The translations under genes and the position numbers were made by a program. A stretch of DNA of 64,000 bases, taken from NCBI RefSeq assembly GCF_014268755.2, contig NZ_CP077093.1:5849501-5913500 (forward strand). Direction: 5' to 3'. The DNA comes from Pseudomonas vanderleydeniana (GTDB lineage Bacteria > Pseudomonadota > Gammaproteobacteria > Pseudomonadales > Pseudomonadaceae). Shown one piece after another: positions 17,701 to 27,898 of the stretch; within the stretch, counting starts at the first letter, position 1, and every line of letters starts with the position of its first letter. The notes beneath the pieces were generated by a model that was not told the origin of the DNA, did not search any database, and saw only the letters and a program-made list of their open reading frames with translations.

Positions 17701-18165
17701 TCAGCTGGCACGAGCGATATTACGCAGCGCCTTGACCTGGTCATGGTTGCGCAGCACACCCTGGTACTGGCGATCGACCAGATCGCGCAGCCCCATCATG
17801 TTGTGCTTGGCCAGTTTTTCCAGGGCTTCGCGATAAGCCTTCTTGGCATGGTCCTCACCCCGCTCCGCCTCGTTGAGCACCGCTTCTTCACCCTTGCCGG
17901 TGAACAGGGCCTTCACGTCGACCCAGCGCCGATGCAGGTCGCCGGCAACACTGGTGGAGGTTTCCGGATCGCCACCCAGACGGCGTACTTCAGCCTGCAG
18001 CTCTACTGCGGCGGCCGCGCACTCGCTGGAGCGCTTGGCGAACAGCGCCTTGAGTTCGGGGTGCTTGATATCCTCGGCACAGGTCTTGAAGCCTTCCTGG
18101 CCATCCTTGCTGACCTCGATCAGGTGGTTGAGGATCGAAATGGCTTCTTTATTAACGTCGGTCAT
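17701..18165 (-). CDS. PA2169-family four-helix-bundle protein (DUF2383)
   Basis: The 154-residue, mostly helical, ferritin-like protein begins EAISILNHLIEVSKDGQEGFKTCAED. This is the family opening, followed by HPELKALFAKRSSECAAAAVELQAEVRRLGGDPETSTS and GEDHAKKAYREALEK. The function is unknown. Members are often stress or stationary-phase induced in Pseudomonas. GGAATTGAGTC precedes the ATG. An AT-rich block (18210-18300) lies upstream and probably holds its promoter. Confidence 0.88.
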   Translation of the reverse strand: MTDVNKEAISILNHLIEVSKDGQEGFKTCAEDIKHPELKALFAKRSSECAAAAVELQAEVRRLGGDPETSTSVAGDLHRRWVDVKALFTGKGEEAVLNEAERGEDHAKKAYREALEKLAKHNMMGLRDLVDRQYQGVLRNHDQVKALRNIARAS

Positions 18166-18370
18166 GACTCAATTCCTTCTGGTGGTGGAAGTTGAGTAGT
18201 ACGTTGCAGCCGCCATGCCAGCTCTCTTGTTTTATTTTTTATCTTATTTTTCAATAAGTTAATAAAATTCAAAAAATCTGTATCAATGTTATTTGCATGA
18301 TCTGTCAATTGGCCTGCATGCAGAATGCCGGTATGTTTCCTGTTGCGTGGACACCTGAGGCAAGCCCTGC

Positions 18371-18607
18371 ATGAACCCTGAGAAACTCGAACTGCTGGTC
18401 ACCCGCGAAATGCCCTTCGGCAAGTACAAGGGGCGGATTCTCGCCGACCTGCCCGGCCCATACCTGAACTGGTTCGCCCGCGAAGGCTTCCCTCAGGGTG
18501 AGCTCGGCGGCCTGCTGGCGCTGATGCAGGAGATCGACCACAACGGTCTCGGCGACCTGCTCGACCCGTTGCGCGTCAAACACGGCAAACCCAAACCCCG
18601 CCACTGA
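18371..18607 (+). CDS. DUF3820-family small protein
   Basis: The 78-residue protein has the family core MPFGKYKGRILADLPGPYLNWFAREGFP, then GELGGLLALMQEIDHNGL. DUF3820 proteins resemble a piece of exonuclease-associated or quorum-sensing-annotated small proteins, with no proven role. It is followed 27 bases later by the aminotransferase gene on the same strand, so co-transcription is possible. Confidence 0.85.
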   Translation: MNPEKLELLVTREMPFGKYKGRILADLPGPYLNWFAREGFPQGELGGLLALMQEIDHNGLGDLLDPLRVKHGKPKPRH

Positions 18608-18634
18608 AGCCCCACCATCGAAGGACAGGCCCCT

Positions 18635-19819
18635 ATGCCAAGGAATGAAGACAACGCCCGCGACGAACACTTCTGGCAAACCGTGGCCCGACGCTACGAC
18701 GTCGAGCCGGGTCCGATCAACCTGGAGAACGGCTACTTCGGCCGCATGACCCATCGGGTGATGGAGGCCTATCAACGCAATATCGACTTCATCAACCGCA
18801 GCAACTCGGTGCATGTGCGCCAACATTTCGACCAGATCGGAATCGCCGACATTCGCGCCGACCTGGCCGAACTCATGGGGGTCAGCGACCAGGCCATCAC
18901 CTTCAGCCAGAACGCCACCGCCTCCCTGCAGGCATTGATCCGCAACTACAACCGACTGCAACCGGGCGACCAGGTGCTGTACAGCGACCTGGAATACGAA
19001 ACGGTGAAGAGCGCCCTGAACTGGCTGGAACGCTATCGCGGCGTCCAGGTGATCCGTATCGAGCACGCGCACCCGGCCAGCTACGAAACCCTGCTGGCGA
19101 GCTACCAAGAAGCCTTCGTGCGCTACCCACGACTGAAACTGATGGCGCTGACCCACGTCACCCATCGCACCGGGTTGGTGATGCCGGTGCAGGCCATCGT
19201 CGAGATGGCCACGGAACACGGGGTCGATGTGATTCTCGACGGCGCCCATGCCCTCGGACAGCTCGAATTCGACCTGCCGACGCTGGGCGTGGCGTTTGCC
19301 GGTTTCAACCTGCAGAAATGGATCGGCTCGCCGCTGAGCCTGGGGGTAACCTACATCGCCCCCGAGCGCCTGGCCGATATCGATCCGGACATGGGCGAGA
19401 CGCATTTTCCGCTCACCGACATACGCTCGCGCACGCCCCACAGCACGCCGAACATTCCAGCGCTGATGACCTTGCCGACGGTGTTTGCCGAACACCGCGA
19501 ACTCGGTGGTGCCGCAGGCAAGGGCGCACGCCTGGCCTACCTGCGCAACCTGTGGGTGAGCGAAGCACGCGCGATGCCCGGTATCGAGGTGCTGACCCCG
19601 GACGATCCGCGCCTGTATGGCGCGATCACCTCGCTACGCTTTACCCGCCAGGCGGACCAGCAACGGATGGCCGAGCGCTTGCTCAACGAGTACAACCTGT
19701 TCACCGTGGCGCGCAGTGGGTCGGCTTGTGGGCCCTGCATTCGGGTGACCCCCGGGCTCACCACCTCGGCACAAGACATTGACCAGTTGATCAAGGCACT
19801 CGCCGAGCTGGGTGGCTGA
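18635..19819 (+). CDS. Class V aminotransferase (isopenicillin-N-epimerase-like)
   Basis: The 394-residue PLP enzyme starts at ATG 18635 after AAGGACAG. It has the fold-type I markers: FSQNATASLQALI (phosphate cradle), ILDGAHALGQ with the PLP-ring aspartate, and FNLQKWIGSP, where the lysine forms the internal aldimine. RSGSACGPCIRVTP lies near the C-terminus. The nearest named groups are cysteine desulfurase-like and isopenicillin-N-epimerase-like proteins. Its substrate cannot be read from the sequence. It is followed by a REP pair. Confidence 0.85.
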   Translation: MPRNEDNARDEHFWQTVARRYDVEPGPINLENGYFGRMTHRVMEAYQRNIDFINRSNSVHVRQHFDQIGIADIRADLAELMGVSDQAITFSQNATASLQALIRNYNRLQPGDQVLYSDLEYETVKSALNWLERYRGVQVIRIEHAHPASYETLLASYQEAFVRYPRLKLMALTHVTHRTGLVMPVQAIVEMATEHGVDVILDGAHALGQLEFDLPTLGVAFAGFNLQKWIGSPLSLGVTYIAPERLADIDPDMGETHFPLTDIRSRTPHSTPNIPALMTLPTVFAEHRELGGAAGKGARLAYLRNLWVSEARAMPGIEVLTPDDPRLYGAITSLRFTRQADQQRMAERLLNEYNLFTVARSGSACGPCIRVTPGLTTSAQDIDQLIKALAELGG

Positions 19820-19848
19820 GCTGGACGCTGCGGGTTGCCTGATCCATT

Positions 19849-19931
19849 GCTATCGCCAGCAAACCGGCTCCTGCAGGGCCGGTACCGGACGCAAGATGGC
19901 CCCTTGTGGGAACCGGCTTGCTGGCGATAGC
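19849..19931. repeat. Inverted repeat of the 'gctatcgccagcaa.ccgg.tcc' class
   Basis: The arms 19849-19871 and 19909-19931 are inverted copies with two differences. This third class of REP-like element in the window is distinct from the other two. Confidence 0.75.
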
Positions 19932-19982
19932 GTCCCTCCAGACACCACGGGACATCAGCCTGTAAGCGCCTTTTCTTCGGGC

Positions 19983-20015
19983 AAAAAAAAACGGTGCGCC
20001 GACCAAGCGCACCGT
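19983..20015 (-). terminator. Terminator of the eda-pgl-zwf operon
   Basis: ACGGTGCGC and GCGCACCGT form a 9-bp stem, followed on the minus strand by nine T residues. It lies about 40 bases after the eda stop. Confidence 0.92.
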
Positions 20016-20053
20016 AAAGCCGTAGAACACACAACGAATTCGGTAGGGAGGGA

Positions 20054-20719
20054 TCAGTCCAGCAGGGCCAGGGCCTCGGCCGTGCACTCCTGGATACGGC
20101 CCCAGTCGCCGTTCTTGATCCACTCCGGATCGAGCATCCAGCTGCCGCCGACGCACATGACGTTTTTCAGCGCCATGTAGCTCTTGATGTTGGCCGGGCC
20201 GACACCCCCGGTCGGGCAGAATTTCACTTCGCCGAACGGGCCGCCCAGGGCCTTGATCGCCGCCACGCCGCCGCTGACTTCCGCCGGGAACAGCTTGAAG
20301 CGGCGATAGCCCAGGGCATAGCCCTCCATGATCCCCGAGGCGCTGCTGATCCCCGGCAACAGCGGAATCGGGCTGTCGACGCTCGCTTCCAGCAGGTCAC
20401 GGGTGATGCCCGGGGTGACGATGAACTGCGAACCTGCCGCCTCGGCTGCCGCCAGCATCTGGCGATCGAGCACGGTACCGGCGCCGGTCACCAGCTCCGG
20501 GCGCTGCTCACGCAAGATCTCGATGGCCTTGAGCCCGAATTGCGAGCGCAGGGTCACTTCCAGCGCGGTCAGGCCGCCAGCGGCCAGGGCGTCGGCCAGC
20601 GGCAGCACATCCTGCTCGCGGGCAATGGTGATGACTGGCAGGATCCGCGCGCGGGTGCACAGCTCATCGATCAGGGCGACCTTGTCTGCCATGGAGACGG
20701 TCGGGGCATTTTTTGTCAT
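20054..20719 (-). CDS. eda: KDPG/KHG aldolase
   Basis: The enzyme cleaves 2-keto-3-deoxy-6-phosphogluconate to pyruvate and glyceraldehyde-3-phosphate, the last Entner-Doudoroff step. Using ATG 20719 (AAGGATC upstream) the protein has 221 residues. Features are ALEVTLR with catalytic Glu54, GAGTVLD, TPGITRDLL, and RRFKLFPAEVSGG with Schiff-base Lys142, then FCPTGGVGPANI. A start at 20746 would overlap pgl by 10 bases but lacks a good ribosome site. It is the last gene of zwf-pgl-eda. Confidence 0.95.
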   Translation of the reverse strand: MTKNAPTVSMADKVALIDELCTRARILPVITIAREQDVLPLADALAAGGLTALEVTLRSQFGLKAIEILREQRPELVTGAGTVLDRQMLAAAEAAGSQFIVTPGITRDLLEASVDSPIPLLPGISSASGIMEGYALGYRRFKLFPAEVSGGVAAIKALGGPFGEVKFCPTGGVGPANIKSYMALKNVMCVGGSWMLDPEWIKNGDWGRIQECTAEALALLD

Positions 20720-20736
20720 AGCGGCTGATCCTTGGC

Positions 20737-21436
20737 TCATGGGCACCAGTAAATCTCTAGGGGGGGTTGCAGAAACGCACGAACCGGCATGGCAGCGAGG
20801 TCATCGCCGGCCAGCGCGGCATTCAGGGTGGTCAGTTTCGACTGACCGGAAATCGCCAACACGGTAAAGGTCGCCGAAGCCAGCAAGGCCCGGCTCATGG
20901 TCAGCCGCTGGTGCGGCACGGTCGGAGCCAGCATCGGCCAGACACGCCGGCTGCCGTCGACCTGCAGGGCGGCCTGCAGGTTCGGGCTGTCCGGGAACAG
21001 CGAAGCGGTATGCCCGTCATCGCCCATGCCCAGCACCAGCACGTCGATGTCCGGCAGTTCGGCGAGGAACTGGTCGGCCTGCAGCGCCGCCTCTTCCAGG
21101 TTGGCGGCGGCGTTGTACAGGCCGATGAAGCGCGCCTTGGCCGCCGCACCCTGCAGCAGGTAGCGCTTGAGCAACCCGGCATTGCTGTCGGCATGCTCGA
21201 CCGGTACCCAGCGCTCGTCGGCCAGGCTGATCACCACCTTGCTCCATTCCAGCTCCTGCCTGGCCAGGTGCTGGAAGAACGCCACCGGGCTGCGCCCGCC
21301 AGAGACCACCAGGGTTGCCACGCCACGCGCGGCAATCGCCGTGCGCAGCTGTTGTGCCACCGCCAGGGCCTGGCCTTCGGCCAACAGCGCCGGCGTGCGG
21401 AACTCACGCCCGGTCACGCCATCGGGCAACTTCAAC

Positions 21437-21450
<14 letters not shown>
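20737..21450 (-). CDS. pgl: 6-phosphogluconolactonase
   Basis: The 237-residue product hydrolyses 6-phosphogluconolactone. The start at 21450 overlaps the zwf stop by 14 bases, with GGGAGG upstream. Motifs are [34 protein letters not shown] and [14 protein letters not shown], all typical of the DevB/Pgl type. It is translationally linked to zwf. Confidence 0.93.
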
Positions 21451-22906
<1,456 letters not shown>

Positions 22907-22911
22907 GATGT

Positions 22912-22919
22912 TTGTTCTT
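22912..22919 (-). promoter_or_regulatory. AAGAACAA (Hfq/Crc-type) motif in the zwf leader
   Basis: AAGAACAA fits AAnAAnAA and lies five bases before the zwf ATG, where the ribosome binding site would be. Confidence 0.55.
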
Positions 22920-22974
22920 TTATCAAGTTAAACGATAAATACCTTTTTTCGAGGCATCACTCAAGGAAAAAATG

Positions 22975-22989
22975 TAGTAATAACCACAA
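22975..22989. promoter_or_regulatory. Imperfect HexR operator in the zwf/hexR spacer
   Basis: TAGT-AATAACC-ACAA matches the TTGT-N7/8-ACAA HexR pattern with one mismatch in the left half. The position between divergent hexR and zwf agrees with known HexR autoregulation and zwf control. Confidence 0.6.
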
Positions 22990-23108
22990 CATTTCTTCAA
23001 AATCACGATTGCGAGTGGTGGTCCACAGGCACCATCAGTAGGATAGGCCACCGCCGAGAGCTGCCAAGGCACGCTCTCCCATGCATTGCAGAACCAAGGA
23101 ACACCAAC

Positions 23109-23978
23109 ATGGACCGCGTGCGAAATCTGCTGGAACAGATCCAGAATCGCCTCGAAGACCTGAACAAGGCCGAGCGCAAAGTCGCCGAAGTCATCCTGCT
23201 CAACCCGCAGCAGGCGACCCGCTACAGCATCGCCGCCCTCGCCCAGGCGGCCTCGGTCAGCGAACCGACGGTGAACCGCTTCTGCCGTTCGTTCGACGTC
23301 AGCGGCTACCCCGAACTCAAGCTGCAACTGGCGCAGAGCCTGGCCAGCGGGGCGGCCTACGTCAGCCGCGCGGTAGAAGCCGATGACGATTCCGAGGCCT
23401 ACACGCAAAAAATCTTCGCCAGTGCCATCGCTTCCCTGGACAGCGTGTGCAAGGTGCTGGATCCGGATCTGGTCAACCGTGCCGTCGATCTGCTGACCCA
23501 GGCCCGGCAGATCCACTTCTTCGGTCTCGGGGCATCCGCGCCGGTGGCCATGGATGCCCTGCACAAGTTCTTCCGCTTCAACATCTCGGTCACGGCCCAT
23601 GCCGACGTCCTGATGCAGCGCATGATCGCCTCGGTCGCCCATACCGGCGAGCTGTTCGTGATCATCTCCTACACCGGCCGTACGCGGGAACTGGTGGAAG
23701 TGGCACGCATCGCCCGGGCCAACGGCGCTTCCGTGCTCGGACTGACCGCCGCCGGCTCGCCGCTGGCCCGCGCCAGTACCCTGAGCCTGAACATCCCGTT
23801 GCCGGAGGACACCGACATCTACATGCCGATGACCTCGCGGATCGTGCAACTGACCGTGCTCGACGTGCTGGCCACCGGCATGACCCTGCGTCGCGGCGTG
23901 GACTTCCAGCCGCACCTGCGCAAGATCAAGGAAAGCCTCAACGCCAGCCGTTATCCGGTCGGCGACGAGTACGACTGA
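23109..23978 (+). CDS. hexR: HexR, RpiR-family repressor of glucose catabolism
   Basis: The 289-residue regulator has an N-terminal RpiR helix-turn-helix ([39 protein letters not shown], residues about 22-60) and a C-terminal sugar-isomerase (SIS) domain ([41 protein letters not shown]). In pseudomonads HexR binds KDPG and represses zwf-pgl-eda, edd-glk and gap. It is divergent from zwf, with AAGGAAC before the ATG. HexR-like sites are visible in the zwf/hexR and edd/gap spacers, which supports the assignment. Confidence 0.95.
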   Translation: MDRVRNLLEQIQNRLEDLNKAERKVAEVILLNPQQATRYSIAALAQAASVSEPTVNRFCRSFDVSGYPELKLQLAQSLASGAAYVSRAVEADDDSEAYTQKIFASAIASLDSVCKVLDPDLVNRAVDLLTQARQIHFFGLGASAPVAMDALHKFFRFNISVTAHADVLMQRMIASVAHTGELFVIISYTGRTRELVEVARIARANGASVLGLTAAGSPLARASTLSLNIPLPEDTDIYMPMTSRIVQLTVLDVLATGMTLRRGVDFQPHLRKIKESLNASRYPVGDEYD

Positions 23979-24022
23979 GCACTGCGGGACCGGTTGCCGC
24001 AGGGTTGCCGTGAGCAGCCTTT

Positions 24023-24153
24023 GTGGCGAGCGGGCTTGCCCGCGCTGGGCTGCAAGGCAGCCCTGAGGTCAGTCGACGTGCTCTACCAGATAAAACGGTC
24101 TGCCTGCTCTTGCGACTGCTTTGCAGTCGAGCGCGGGCAAGCCCGCTCGCCAC
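24023..24153. repeat. REP pair, 24-bp perfect arms
   Basis: The arms 24023-24046 and 24130-24153 are exact inverted copies of the 'gtggcgagcgggcttgcccgcgct' element. They run directly into a composite tandem repeat. Confidence 0.9.
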
Positions 24154-24305
24154 AATTCCACAATTCCACAATTCCTCAAGTCCTCAAGTCCTCAAGTCCT
24201 CAAGTCCTCAAGTCCTCAAGTCCTCAAGTCCTCAAGTCCTCAAGTCCTCAAGTCCTCAAGTAGCAAGCCACAAGCCACAAGCCACAAGCCACAAGCCACA
24301 AGCCA
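24152..24305. repeat. Composite tandem repeat: ACAATTCC x3, TCCTCAAG x11, CAAGCCA x6
   Basis: Three arrays follow each other: ACAATTCC at 24152-24175, TCCTCAAG eleven exact copies at 24173-24260, and CAAGCCA six exact copies at 24264-24305. The units are 8, 8 and 7 bases, not multiples of three, and the DNA lies 14 bases from the mutarotase stop. It looks like a variable-number locus. Confidence 0.95.
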
Positions 24306-24318
24306 CAAATAGATCTCA

Positions 24319-25173
24319 TCAGACCTGCGCGCGCGCCTGCAAGCTCAGGTGCGCCCGCTCTCCCGGTGCCAAACAGAGGCTATCGGTGCCACCGCTGGCC
24401 GCCTCGACACAGACGAACCCCATCACCTCGCTCCAGCTCACGCCGAGCAACGGCCGCGGCCCCGGATGCCAGACCACGGTGTCGGCACTGTCGCCGGTAT
24501 CGATACATAACTCACGCTGCCAGGCACGATCCTTGAGCTGCAGTTCGCCCTCGTGCTGGAACACCCGCTGGCAGCCGCCATCGACCCGCAATTCGCCCTG
24601 CTGCTGGCAAACCTGGCGGCTCAAGTGGTCATATCCCTGCACTCCATCGAGTCCAGACAGCGCTACCTCGCCGACGTCGCCGATACGCCAGTAGGCGTGC
24701 AGAGCATGGCTCAACTGGCAAGGCTCACTGTCCTGGTGCTCGGTGCTCAGGCGCAGATCCATGCTGTCACCGAGGTGCGCATGCAGGTCCACCTGCCAAT
24801 CGCACAGCTGCAATCGCCAGTGCAGGCTGACGCCCTGTTCATCGGAACGGCTCTCCAGCAACTTCCAGTCGATCAGGCGCGCCCAGCCATGGGAAGGCCA
24901 GGCATTTTCGCTCGGATGGCGGCCATACCACGGCCAGCATACCGGCACCCCACCACGAATCGCACCGACCTGCGGCCATTTCGCCGCGCACCACAACCAG
25001 GGCTTCTGCCCGCGCGGCTGGAAGTGCAGCAACTGCGCGCCCTGGCGACTGAACACCGCCTGGCACAGCGGATGATCGATCACCAGCACTTCACGCTGTT
25101 GAAAGCGCTCCCACTGGAACACCGGCTGCTCGCGCCGGGACTTGAAGAAACGTTGTAGCGGTTGCTCGTGCAT
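24319..25173 (-). CDS. D-hexose-6-phosphate mutarotase (YeaD-like aldose 1-epimerase family)
   Basis: The 284-residue product has the YeaD/galactose-mutarotase fold. It shows GAQLLHFQPRGQKPWLWCAA, IRGGVPVCWPWYGRH (the sugar-phosphate-binding Arg-Gly-Gly-Val-Pro motif), HGWARLIDW with the catalytic-type His, SHALHAYWRIGD and LCLAPGERAHLSLQ. It would interconvert alpha and beta glucose-6-phosphate, supplying the beta form to Zwf. Placement between hexR and oprB fits. The ribosome site is weak (AGGATTC at a long spacing). Confidence 0.9.
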   Translation of the reverse strand: MHEQPLQRFFKSRREQPVFQWERFQQREVLVIDHPLCQAVFSRQGAQLLHFQPRGQKPWLWCAAKWPQVGAIRGGVPVCWPWYGRHPSENAWPSHGWARLIDWKLLESRSDEQGVSLHWRLQLCDWQVDLHAHLGDSMDLRLSTEHQDSEPCQLSHALHAYWRIGDVGEVALSGLDGVQGYDHLSRQVCQQQGELRVDGGCQRVFQHEGELQLKDRAWQRELCIDTGDSADTVVWHPGPRPLLGVSWSEVMGFVCVEAASGGTDSLCLAPGERAHLSLQARAQV

Positions 25174-25227
25174 GTGCCGCGAATCCTGGAATCTCTATCG
25201 TCGTGAAGCCAACGCGTCCTGCTGCGC

Positions 25228-25259
25228 AAAAAAAAGCGGACGGTCGGGTGACCATCCGC
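25228..25259 (-). terminator. Terminator of the gts-oprB operon
   Basis: GCGGATGGTC and GACCGTCCGC (minus strand, one G-T wobble) form a 10-bp stem followed by eight T residues, 40 bases past the oprB stop. Confidence 0.88.
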
Positions 25260-25298
25260 AAGATGCGCACATAGAGAGAGAGCTTATCAGCCGACGCC

Positions 25299-26648
25299 TC
25301 AGAACACCGACTGAATTTTCAGACCGGCCACCAGGGCGTTATCGACTTGATCCACACCACCCGGATGAGTGATGTACTGCAGGTTCGGACGCACGGTCAG
25401 CCAGTTGGTGACGTGGATACCGTAGTTGAGCTCGTAGTTGTACTCGGTGTCGCGCAGTGGCGAGTACAGCGGGTTGTCATAGTCGCTGACACCAATGGCG
25501 GCGTTGGCCAGCTCGGCGTTCTTCTTCACGTCGTCGTTGACATGGATACGGGCGACGCCGAAGCCGATGTCATCCTTGGGACGCGCATCGAACGGCCCCT
25601 TGTACACCAGCATCAGCGACTGGTAGTTGTCGACGACGTTGGTGTCCTTGTCGTGGAAGGTCGCGTTGGCGGCGATGTTCAGGCCGCGGGAAGCGTCACC
25701 GTTATGGGTGGTCAGCTGCTGCTGCGCGACGAACCAGTAGCCGTGCTTGCTGTCATGGATGCGATAGGCGTTGCCGGTGGTCGCGGCATCAGCACCATTG
25801 ACGTCCTCACGTACGTCGTTGGCCGGTGCCGTGCTCTTGTAGTAGCCAACCCGGTATTCGCCCGGCAGGCTGTTGAGCTTCGGCGACCAGACCAGCTCGA
25901 CCGGCAGCACGGTACCCTTGGTGCCACTGCCGCTGAGCTTGAAGCCGTTGCCGTGTTCCAGCTGCGAGGGGTTCTGGTTGTACGCGCCGATCTGTGCATA
26001 CAGCTCAGGCGTGATGTTGTACTTCACGCGCAGTGCCGCCTGGCTGACCGGCCAGTTGTACCAGATGCCGGTCGCCCAGTTGCCCACCTGGGAGCCGCAG
26101 AATGCCAGGTTCTGGAATTCGCATGGGAAGGTGTTGAAGTCTTCGCCTTCGCCGAAGTAACCGGCCTTGACGTCGAGCTTGCCGTCGAAGAACTGGTGCT
26201 GGATCCACAGTTGGGTCAGGCGGACCATGTGGCCACGGCCGTAGACTTCCTGGGAAGAGCTCAGGGTGCCAGCACGCGGATCGCCGATACGATCGTTGGA
26301 GATGTTCTGGCCGTTACGGTTGGTCAGCTGGATCTTCGCCTGGGTGTTGTCCCAGCCCAGCAGCTTCTGCAAGTCAAGCGCGGCGCCAAGGCCGAACTGG
26401 TCGCTGTAGCGCGCCGTCTTGTCGTCGTTGTAGCCGCCGTGCAGGTTGCCACCGACCTCACCGACGTAGTCCATCTTGATGTCGATACCCTGCTCGATCA
26501 GGCGGGTCCGTTCGCCACCCCAGTCGCCGGTCATCCATTTGGAGTCGGCGCTGAACGCGTCGTCCGCCACGGCATGGCCGGCCATGACCAGGGCTGCTGC
26601 CGCTGACAGTTGGCAGATCAGTCGGCTGTTGGTGTTCCTCTTTTTCAT
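25299..26648 (-). CDS. oprB: Carbohydrate-selective outer-membrane porin OprB
   Basis: The 449-residue product has a signal peptide cut near GHAVA|DDA. The mature protein starts SADSKWMTGDWGGERTRLIEQGIDIK, the family signature, and continues as a beta-barrel with repeated aromatic strands (LTQLWIQHQFFDGKLDVKAGYFGEGEDF) and ends in Phe, as outer-membrane proteins do. It admits glucose and related sugars. It is the last gene after gtsABCD, with a 90-base spacer containing a 10-bp hairpin. An A/T-rich AAnAAnAA stretch lies in its leader. Confidence 0.93.
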   Translation of the reverse strand: MKKRNTNSRLICQLSAAAALVMAGHAVADDAFSADSKWMTGDWGGERTRLIEQGIDIKMDYVGEVGGNLHGGYNDDKTARYSDQFGLGAALDLQKLLGWDNTQAKIQLTNRNGQNISNDRIGDPRAGTLSSSQEVYGRGHMVRLTQLWIQHQFFDGKLDVKAGYFGEGEDFNTFPCEFQNLAFCGSQVGNWATGIWYNWPVSQAALRVKYNITPELYAQIGAYNQNPSQLEHGNGFKLSGSGTKGTVLPVELVWSPKLNSLPGEYRVGYYKSTAPANDVREDVNGADAATTGNAYRIHDSKHGYWFVAQQQLTTHNGDASRGLNIAANATFHDKDTNVVDNYQSLMLVYKGPFDARPKDDIGFGVARIHVNDDVKKNAELANAAIGVSDYDNPLYSPLRDTEYNYELNYGIHVTNWLTVRPNLQYITHPGGVDQVDNALVAGLKIQSVF

Positions 26649-26710
26649 CCCTACATCCTCGTCTTTATTTTTATTAACAGTTTTTATTGAACGTGGTTTA
26701 CATCGATTGC

Positions 26711-26732
26711 GACGGGCGGCGAGCCGCCCGTC
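26711..26732 (-). other. Perfect hairpin in the gtsD-oprB spacer
   Basis: GACGGGCGGC and GCCGCCCGTC are separated by two bases. There is no T-run, so partial attenuation or a 3' stabilising structure are both possible. Confidence 0.6.
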
Positions 26733-26738
26733 CTGAGT

Positions 26739-27896
26739 TCAGCGGCCCTTGAACTGCGCGACGTTGTCGCCGCTCGACTGGGGCCGGGACTGCATCACCT
26801 GACCCAGGCGCTCGCCGGTCGCGGCATCGAACAGCAACACCTTGGCCGGATCGAATTGCAGGGTCAGGGTCTCGCCCACCTGTGGCGCCACGTCCGGCGC
26901 CAGGCGGCAGCAGACCTTGCTGTCGTTGAGGGTGACGAATACCAGGGTGTCCGGACCGGTCGGCTCGGTGACCTGCACCTCGGCGCGAATGCTCGGCAAG
27001 CCGGTATCCCCGGAAGCCAGCAGGATCTGCTCGGGACGCAGGCCCAGCACCACTTCGCGATCTTCCAGCCCCGCCTCACTGGTGTTCAGCGGCAGTTCGC
27101 AGCGCGCCTGGCCGCTGTCGAGCAGCGCCACCAGGCGGCCGTCCTTGCGCTGCAGGCGCAGCGGAATGAAATTCATCGGCGGCGAACCGATGAAGCTGGC
27201 GACGAACTGGTTGGCCGGGTCGTTGTAGATCTCTTTCGGGGTACCGAACTGCTGGATGATGCCGTCCTTCATCACCGCCACCTTGTCACCGAGGGTCATC
27301 GCCTCGATCTGGTCGTGGGTGACGTAGACCGTGGTGGTCTTCAGGCGCTGGTGCATCAGCTTCATTTCGGTACGCATCTCGACCCGCAGCTTGGCATCGA
27401 GGTTCGACAGCGGCTCGTCGAACAGGTAGATCTTCGGCCGCCGTGCCAGCGCCCGGCCCATCGCCACGCGCTGCTGCTGGCCACCGGAGAGCTGGCCCGG
27501 CTTGCGGTTGAGCAGGTGTTCGATCTGCAACAGCTTGGCGACCCGGGCGACTTCCTCGTCGATGGCCGACTGGTTCATCTTGCGGATCTTGAGGCCGAAT
27601 TCGATGTTCTCGCGCACGCTCATGGTCGGGTACAGCGCATAGGACTGGAACACCATGGCGATGTCGCGATCCTTGGGGCTCATGCCGCTGACATCCTGGT
27701 CGCCGATCATGATCGCGCCACCGGTGATGCTCTCCAGGCCCGCGATGCAGTTCATCAGGGTCGACTTGCCGCAGCCCGAGGGGCCGACGAGGATCAGGAA
27801 CTCACCGTCCTTGATCGACAGTTCGATGTTCTTCAGGGTGTCCGGCAGGCCGGCGCCATAGGTCTTGTTTACGTTGCGAAGTTCGAGCGTTGCCAT
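26739..27896 (-). CDS. gtsD: Glucose/mannose ABC transporter ATPase (MalK/UgpC type)
   Basis: The 385-residue cytoplasmic ATPase has Walker [11 protein letters not shown] (residues about 37-46), Q-loop [13 protein letters not shown], signature [15 protein letters not shown], Walker [17 protein letters not shown] and the switch [10 protein letters not shown]. The C-terminal OB-type regulatory domain of about 140 residues is as in MalK. It is two bases after gtsC in the gtsABCD operon. Confidence 0.95.
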   Translation of the reverse strand: MATLELRNVNKTYGAGLPDTLKNIELSIKDGEFLILVGPSGCGKSTLMNCIAGLESITGGAIMIGDQDVSGMSPKDRDIAMVFQSYALYPTMSVRENIEFGLKIRKMNQSAIDEEVARVAKLLQIEHLLNRKPGQLSGGQQQRVAMGRALARRPKIYLFDEPLSNLDAKLRVEMRTEMKLMHQRLKTTTVYVTHDQIEAMTLGDKVAVMKDGIIQQFGTPKEIYNDPANQFVASFIGSPPMNFIPLRLQRKDGRLVALLDSGQARCELPLNTSEAGLEDREVVLGLRPEQILLASGDTGLPSIRAEVQVTEPTGPDTLVFVTLNDSKVCCRLAPDVAPQVGETLTLQFDPAKVLLFDAATGERLGQVMQSRPQSSGDNVAQFKGR

Positions 27897-27898
27897 GA

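Noticed and set aside
24173-24260. CRISPR-like array
   Set aside because: The units are 8 bases with no spacers, so this is a simple tandem repeat.
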